Source: CAYYHA01 sp964471535 (GTDB taxonomy: Bacteria; Myxococcota; Myxococcia; SLRQ01). From it: DNA of 10,957 bases. Positions 7,460-10,957 of the stretch are shown here, one piece after another. Made by a program: the position numbers and the translations under genes. The stretch spans positions 1-10,957 of the forward strand of contig CAYYHA010000129.1 in the NCBI GenBank assembly GCA_964471535.1. The letters are read 5' to 3'. The notes under the pieces are model-generated. The model was not told the origin of the DNA. It saw nothing but the letters and a program-made list of their open reading frames with translations, and did no database searches. The first letter of the stretch is position 1. Each line of letters opens with the position of its first letter.

Positions 7460-7740
7460 GCAGGCGGGCAGGTCTCCTGGCTCCCGGGTGTGGCGAGCGC
7501 CCAGGCTCGCCGCGTCCGCGCTCCGCCTTCCCACGAGTCGTCGGGGCGAAGACCCTGCCGCGACAAGGTGCTGTCGCGACCTGGGCATTTGCCCCCTCGC
7601 AGTGGCCTGGCCACCTGCTGGCGGTGGCCGCGTGGAGCGTGACTCCCCGGCTACAGTGGCGGGACCGCACCGGACTTCGACCGGTTTCCCTCTTGCCCCT
7701 CCCTCGCGGGAGGACCCACAGCCGATGGATCTATGAACCT
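7460..7740 (-). promoter_or_regulatory. Cobalamin riboswitch (Cbl-I/AdoCbl type) controlling the B12 operon
   Basis: The minus strand carries conserved elements of the cobalamin aptamer in the right order. From the 5' side: hairpin CCTCCC-GCGA-GGGAGG, then GGGAAACCGG (7690-7681), AAGTCCGGTGCGG, CCCGCCACTGT (7663-7653), the peripheral GCCACTG (7606-7600) and GGGAAGGC (7532-7525), and a perfect B12 box GAGCCAGGAGACCTGCC (7483-7467). GCCACTG and GGGAAGGC are features of the large Cbl-I class, which usually senses adenosylcobalamin. Extra hairpins are CGCGACA/TGTCGCG (7559-7565 with 7572-7578) and GGCGAGC/GCTCGCC (7492-7498 with 7505-7511); the second is placed like the loop that forms the regulatory kissing contact. 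btuB starts about 40 nt downstream. Ligand binding should lower expression of the whole uptake operon. The outer ends are approximate. Confidence 0.95.
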
Positions 7741-7752
7741 GATGGGCGGCGG

Positions 7753-7782
7753 ACGCTAGCGACCGGACAGGCCCGCTGTCAA
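7753..7782 (-). promoter_or_regulatory. Sigma-70-type promoter for the B12 operon
   Basis: A perfect -35 TTGACA (7782-7777) is followed after 18 nt by TAGCGT (7758-7753), a weak -10 that keeps the first T, the A and the last T. The predicted transcription start near 7746-7743 falls just before the 5' edge of the cobalamin riboswitch, which supports the assignment. It lies between the hairpin ending the upstream unit and the riboswitch. Confidence 0.6.
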
Positions 7783-7813
7783 GGCAGGCCGCCGCCCGCT
7801 GGCCGCCGGATGC

Positions 7814-7882
7814 GCGCAAAGGGCGAGGCCCCGGGGCGCTGGGGCCTCCGGGACCTCGCCGGCTTCGCTTGGGGCTTTGCGC
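7814..7882 (-). terminator. Large hairpin directly after the HhH gene, probable terminator or 3' end
   Basis: Begins at the base next to the TAG of the HhH gene. In RNA order an outer stem GCGCAAAG/CTTTGCGC (7882-7875 with 7821-7814) encloses GGCGAGG/CCTCGCC (7860-7854 with 7828-7822), with a 14-nt bulge on one side. Inside, either CCCGG/CCGGG or AGGCCCC/GGGGCCT can pair. There is no U-run after it, so it is not a classic intrinsic terminator; it may stop RNA polymerase with Rho, or protect the 3' end. It separates this unit from the B12 operon promoter 32 nt further on. Confidence 0.55.
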
Positions 7883-8278
7883 CTAGCGGCCGCGCTGCGC
7901 GCGCCCGCGCCGCACCTTCACCAGGTTCGAGGGACCCTCGAACTTGAGCAGCGGCAGGAGCTTCTTCAGCGTGCCGCGGCCGATCCCCTTCACCCGGAGG
8001 AGATCCTCCGGTCCCGCGAAGGGCCGCGCCGCCACGATGCGCCGGGCCTTCGTCTTCCCGATGCCCGGAAGGCGCATGAGCATCTTCACCCCCGCCGTGT
8101 TCACGTTGACCTGCCCCCGGTAGGCGAGCGCCGCGGTGGAGGCGGGCGCACGGGCTGTCGCCTTGGCCGGCGCACGCGCCGGCGCCGGTTCGGCGGTGGC
8201 CGGCGCCATGAGCACGCCTGCGGCAGTGAAGGCGACGAGGGTGAGGAGGATTCGGATCGCATGCAGGATCTTCGACAT
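7883..8278 (-). CDS. Exported helix-hairpin-helix DNA-binding protein, ComEA-like
   Basis: A 131-aa protein with a signal peptide (about 1-29, ending ATA then EP), an Ala/Pro-rich linker (30-52) and one ComEA-type double helix-hairpin-helix domain (about 57-112). Diagnostic segments are VNVNTAGVKMLMRLPGIGKT (57-76) and GPEDLLRVKGIGRGTLKKLL (89-108), with two GIG hairpins at 72-74 and 98-100. A basic tail (RRGRAQRGR) ends it. Such domains bind DNA backbone non-specifically; ComEA pulls transforming DNA into the periplasm. The ATG has AGGAG 8 nt upstream and lies 35 nt after the 66-aa gene, so the two are probably co-transcribed from the sigma-54 promoter. No other competence gene is in the window, so a competence role is family-based inference. 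A signal anchor rather than cleavage is also possible. Confidence 0.88.
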   Translation of the reverse strand: MSKILHAIRILLTLVAFTAAGVLMAPATAEPAPARAPAKATARAPASTAALAYRGQVNVNTAGVKMLMRLPGIGKTKARRIVAARPFAGPEDLLRVKGIGRGTLKKLLPLLKFEGPSNLVKVRRGRAQRGR

Positions 8279-8313
8279 CTCGGGACTCCTGTTCTGAGTG
8301 GTTCCTGGGAGCT

Positions 8314-8514
8314 TCAGTTCACGCTCGGCCGCGGCTCGCTCGGCACGCGAAGCTGCAGCTTTCCCTGGGGCGGCAGCGCATCGAGGTGCACGTTGATCGA
8401 GCCGTCCCGGTTCCGGAAGGCGCGGCCGACCCGCGTCCACCAGGACTGCGTCTCTCCGTTTTCGGCTTGCGTCTCCTTGATGGAGAAGACGTCGAAGCGA
8501 GCGGGGGTCTCCAT
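8314..8514 (-). CDS. Small protein of unknown function (66 aa)
   Basis: A 66-aa soluble protein starting METPARFDVFSIKETQ and containing SWWTRVGRAFRNRDGSINVH (24-43) followed by LDALPPQGKLQLR (44-56). The W-T-R-x-G-x-A-F ... DGS-x-N-V-x-LDALP-x-x-G-K-L-x-LR pattern resembles short uncharacterised bacterial proteins that end in a similar 'LDA-P-GKL-LR' sequence; I cannot name the family. No signal peptide or membrane segment is seen. The gene is supported by an excellent Shine-Dalgarno (AAAGGAG, 8 nt before ATG), by a sigma-54 promoter about 40 nt upstream, and by its short spacing to the HhH gene downstream. No function is proposed. Confidence 0.8.
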   Translation of the reverse strand: METPARFDVFSIKETQAENGETQSWWTRVGRAFRNRDGSINVHLDALPPQGKLQLRVPSEPRPSVN

Positions 8515-8536
8515 GGTTCGTTCTCCTTTGACTTGG

Positions 8537-8552
8537 GCCGCAGCAGTGCGGC
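8537..8552 (-). promoter_or_regulatory. Hairpin at the 5' end of the sigma-54 transcript
   Basis: A perfect 6-bp stem GCCGCA/TGCGGC with a 4-nt loop. It starts within a few bases of the transcription start predicted from the -24/-12 promoter (about 8555). A stem this close to the 5' end commonly protects mRNA from 5' decay. It does not cover the Shine-Dalgarno further down. Function is inferred. Confidence 0.35.
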
Positions 8553-8565
8553 GGCCCCGGCCTTC

Positions 8566-8580
8566 GCAAGGGGGGTGCCA
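8566..8580 (-). promoter_or_regulatory. Sigma-54 (-24/-12) promoter of the small-protein/HhH operon
   Basis: The minus strand reads TGGCAC-CCCCC-TTGC, matching the RpoN consensus TGGCAC-N5-TTGC with exact spacing between the invariant GG (-24) and GC (-12). The predicted start is near 8554, giving a leader of about 40 nt before the ATG at 8514. Sigma-54 promoters need an ATP-driven enhancer-binding protein, so this unit should be switched on by a specific signal. It lies in the non-coding gap after the kinase gene, not inside a gene. Confidence 0.75.
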
Positions 8581-8633
8581 GGCGATCCGCCAGGTGCAAG
8601 GCAGCGAGATCCCGTGAAACGTTGCCGGCGGGG

Positions 8634-8668
8634 GGCCGAGATTCGGCCGGCGTTGTCGGATCTCGGCC
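8634..8668. repeat. 9-bp inverted repeat between kinase stop and sigma-54 promoter
   Basis: GGCCGAGAT (8634-8642) and ATCTCGGCC (8660-8668) are perfect inverted copies 17 nt apart. The repeat ends 2 nt from the kinase stop codon and lies about 80-115 nt upstream of the predicted sigma-54 start. It may be the DNA site of an enhancer-binding activator, or the hairpin ending the kinase transcript; there is no U-run. Both uses could coexist. Confidence 0.5.
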
Positions 8669-8670
8669 GG

Positions 8671-10911
8671 CTACCGCCGCCGCAGCGCCTGCCGGCAGAT
8701 GCGAAGGAGGCGGCGGCGATCGGGCCGCAGATCCGCGCGCTTCGTGTGGCGGTCGGCACCGAGCCCGGTGACGCTCCGGGCGGTGTTGAGAATCAGGTGC
8801 GTCGCATTCGTCGCCTGGGTGTAGCGGGCGAAGACCACCGTGGCCGCCGGTGCCCCCTCGGTCGGCGGCTGCCGGGTGGGACGGAACAGGTACAGGTCCC
8901 GCCGCTGGGCGTTCCAGGGCACATACGTGGGCTCCCGCTCGAGCAGGCCGGCGAGGTGGTAGGCCTCCACCTGCCCCGACCCCGTCCGGAGGGCGTTGGT
9001 GGAGGCGGCGCTCCCCTCCGAGGCGATCCAGAGGAGGGGCGGGCCCGCTTCGACGCGACCGAGGTAGGACGTGAGGGTCTCGAGCCCGGGGACGAGGAGG
9101 GTCGCGGGGAGGGTGTCCGTGCGCACGGCATCGGCGGCTTCGATCTGCGCATGGCGCACCTGCTGCGGCCGGCCTTCGGGAAGGGCGGCGAGGCGGATGG
9201 TGCCGCGATCGTCGTCGCGGGCTCCCTCCACGAAGGCGAAGAGGTCGATGTGGGTCGCGGCGCCGATCCGGACCGGGGTCCGGGGGGAGAGGAGGTGCAG
9301 CCGCTCGCCCGCGGGGGTCTGCGCGAGGACGGCGACCACGTCTTCCTGCAGGCCGGCGGATGGCTCGAAAACGAGGGCGCCCTCGCTGCAGAGAATCCAG
9401 GCGCGGCTCGGGTCGAGCTCGAGGGAGACGTGGGGGAGGGAGGCGACGGGGACGAGGTGCCGCGAGAGATCGAGATGGGCGATGCGCAGGTCGCGATCAC
9501 CGCGGCCGGCCGCGGCGTCTGCCCCGCGCGCGCCTTCCGGTGGCCACCGGGCCTCCGCCGGAGAGAGGAAGCGGCCCATCGGTGGCGGGGCGTCCTCCTC
9601 TTCCTGCGCAGTCGCTGGGAGTGGCGGCGGGGGCTGCGCCTCGAGGACGACGTGAACCGGCGGCCCCGCGCCGAGGAGCCGCTGCTGCGGCCGGTAGCCC
9701 GGTGCAGAGACGGTCACGCGGACGAAGCCCCGCTCGGGCACGGGAACGAGGGCGGGGGTCGAGAGGGTGCGGCCGTCGGGCAGGGTGATCTGGGCGGGCG
9801 AGGGAACGCTCGTCACCCGGGTCTTCGGCGGCGGCGCCGGAGGACGCAGCCAGAGGCCGAGGGCGACGGCGAGGAGTAGGGCGGCACCGAGCGCTCCGGC
9901 GAGGATGGGCCAAAGGCGGCGCCTCCGGCTCGCCTGCGCCTCCGCCTCGGGCGCCGGTGTGGTGGGGCGGCGCCAGCGACGCCAAGCCGGCGGCAGGAGG
10001 TCCCCTTCGTCGGACCGAATCCGTCGCACGATCTCCGCCAGCGCGCCGGCGTCGAAGCCGGGCTCCCGCCGGTGGAGCCACTCGGCGAGCGCCGTCTCCA
10101 TCTCCCGTGCGCTGCCGAAGCGCTGCTCCGGATGCTTGGCGAGGGCGCGGGTGACGATCGCCTCGAGGGCGGCGTCGGCGTCGGGGGCGAGGCGGCGCAG
10201 CGATGGCGCGGGGCGCGTCACGATGGCATCGAGCACCGCCTGCAGATCCCCGGTGAAGGGGGGACGCCCCGTCACGAGTTCGAAGAGGGTCACGCCGGCC
10301 TGGTAGAGATCGCTCCGGGCATCGGCGGCCTGGCCGCGCACCACCTCCGGGGGGAGGTAGGGCAGCTTGCCCCTCGCCACGCCCGGTGCGGTCAGGGTTT
10401 CGCTCCGCTGCTCCTTGGCCACGCCGAAGTCCACCACCTTCACCTCGCCGGCCGTCGAGAGCATCACGTTGTGGGGGCTGACGTCGCGATGGACGAGGCC
10501 GACGCACCGGCCCGCCTCGTCGGTGAGGCCGTGGGCGTGGGCGAGCCCACGCAAGAGTCCAAGGGTGACGAAGGCGGCGACCTGCAACGGCACGCGCTCG
10601 CCGCGCGTCGAGAAGGCGGCGACGAGCTCGGCCGCGGAGACGCCCTCGACGTACTCCATGGCGAGGAAGTAGGTGCCGTCCACCTCCCCGAAGTCGAAAA
10701 CCTGCGCCACGTTGGCGTGGGAGAGGGCGAGGGAGATCTTCCCCTCGCGGAGGAAGAGGCGCAGGTAGTCCTCGCGGGCGCGGTGGTCGAAGCGGATGCG
10801 CTTGAGAGCGACGCGGCGCCCCTGCGCGCTCTGCGCCAGAAACACCTCGGCCATGCCGCCTCGCCCCAGCGGCTCCAAGAGGGTGTACCGGCCAAAGCGC
10901 TCCGCCACCAC
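8671..10911 (-). CDS. Transmembrane Ser/Thr protein kinase with PEGA-like domain and unassigned C-terminal region
   Basis: A 746-aa PknB-type kinase. The catalytic domain (about 8-280) is complete: glycine loop LGRGGMAEVF (15-24), Lys37 in ALKRI, Glu56 in helix C, HRDVSPHN (141-148) with Asp143, DFG (161-163), PPE (187-189) and Asp201. HRDVSPHN is the variant common in myxobacterial kinases. A hydrophobic helix (about 333-355) follows RRRR. Then a PEGA-like repeat (about 364-423, VTSVPSPAQITLPDG ... VRVTVSAPGYRP) and a Pro/Glu spacer precede about 280 residues I cannot assign, presumably outside the inner membrane. It would phosphorylate cytoplasmic targets on an envelope signal. The start is GTG at 10911 or 10908; an in-frame TGA at 10926-10924 limits extension, and no good Shine-Dalgarno is seen. 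It may or may not relate to the sigma-54 unit downstream. Confidence 0.9.
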   Translation of the reverse strand: MVAERFGRYTLLEPLGRGGMAEVFLAQSAQGRRVALKRIRFDHRAREDYLRLFLREGKISLALSHANVAQVFDFGEVDGTYFLAMEYVEGVSAAELVAAFSTRGERVPLQVAAFVTLGLLRGLAHAHGLTDEAGRCVGLVHRDVSPHNVMLSTAGEVKVVDFGVAKEQRSETLTAPGVARGKLPYLPPEVVRGQAADARSDLYQAGVTLFELVTGRPPFTGDLQAVLDAIVTRPAPSLRRLAPDADAALEAIVTRALAKHPEQRFGSAREMETALAEWLHRREPGFDAGALAEIVRRIRSDEGDLLPPAWRRWRRPTTPAPEAEAQASRRRRLWPILAGALGAALLLAVALGLWLRPPAPPPKTRVTSVPSPAQITLPDGRTLSTPALVPVPERGFVRVTVSAPGYRPQQRLLGAGPPVHVVLEAQPPPPLPATAQEEEDAPPPMGRFLSPAEARWPPEGARGADAAAGRGDRDLRIAHLDLSRHLVPVASLPHVSLELDPSRAWILCSEGALVFEPSAGLQEDVVAVLAQTPAGERLHLLSPRTPVRIGAATHIDLFAFVEGARDDDRGTIRLAALPEGRPQQVRHAQIEAADAVRTDTLPATLLVPGLETLTSYLGRVEAGPPLLWIASEGSAASTNALRTGSGQVEAYHLAGLLEREPTYVPWNAQRRDLYLFRPTRQPPTEGAPAATVVFARYTQATNATHLILNTARSVTGLGADRHTKRADLRPDRRRLLRICRQALRRR

Positions 10912-10957
10912 GGCCAGCGTAGTTCACATCGGAGTTCGGGGTGCAGCGCAGATGCGC

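Noticed and set aside
7423..7614. Upstream extension of btuB coding through the leader
   Set aside because: The open frame runs through conserved riboswitch elements including the B12 box; the ATG at 7422 starts a proper signal peptide.
7057..7947. Plus-strand open frames across the riboswitch region
   Set aside because: They read through structured RNA of the opposite strand and show no protein-like composition.
8386..9879. A 497-codon plus-strand frame opposite the kinase C-terminus and small gene
   Set aside because: Gly/Arg-rich with no domain; the opposing genes have ribosome sites and conserved motifs.
9497..10927. A 476-codon minus-strand frame starting with ATG near the window end
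   Set aside because: It is low-complexity Arg/Pro/Ala sequence in another frame of the kinase gene, which has every catalytic motif in its own frame.
1..10957. CRISPR arrays, insertion sequences, tRNA or rRNA genes
   Set aside because: No spaced direct repeats, transposase motifs, terminal inverted repeats, or tRNA/rRNA sequence were seen on either strand.

Overview
This GC-rich window (roughly 70% G+C by eye) looks like chromosomal DNA from a Gram-negative delta-group bacterium, most likely Myxococcota. That placement is inferred from the codon bias, a eukaryote-like Ser/Thr kinase with a PEGA-type domain, a sigma-54 promoter, and an outer-membrane TonB system. Every gene I can support lies on the minus strand, so transcription runs from high to low coordinates.

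Region A (about 1-7782) is a vitamin B12 (corrinoid) uptake operon. A TTGACA-type promoter is followed by a cobalamin riboswitch of about 280 nt with a perfect B12 box. Then come btuB (outer-membrane TonB-dependent receptor), a beta-propeller lipoprotein, btuF (periplasmic binding protein), btuC (permease), a membrane-anchored metal-dependent amidohydrolase, btuD (ATPase) and the 5' end of a tonB gene that runs off the window. The lipoprotein, btuF, btuC, amidohydrolase and btuD are joined by 4-base stop/start overlaps. The order btuB then propeller lipoprotein recalls the BtuB-BtuG pair of Bacteroides. The amidohydrolase is not a standard member of B12 transport operons. These two genes are the most novel content.

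Region B (7814-8580) is a two-gene unit encoding a 66-aa protein of unknown function and an exported helix-hairpin-helix protein of ComEA type. It is preceded by an excellent -24/-12 (sigma-54) promoter, with a 9-bp inverted repeat upstream at the distance expected of an activator site. A large hairpin directly after the stop codon separates it from the B12 operon.

Region C (8671-10911) is a membrane-spanning Ser/Thr protein kinase with all catalytic residues, a PEGA-like repeat and an unassigned C-terminal region of about 280 residues.

Proposed working of region A: when cobalamin is scarce the riboswitch permits expression. The surface lipoprotein may capture corrinoid for BtuB, TonB powers transport, BtuF delivers to BtuC/BtuD, and the amidohydrolase may process the corrinoid or a related compound. 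Roles for the lipoprotein and the amidohydrolase are inferred from context.
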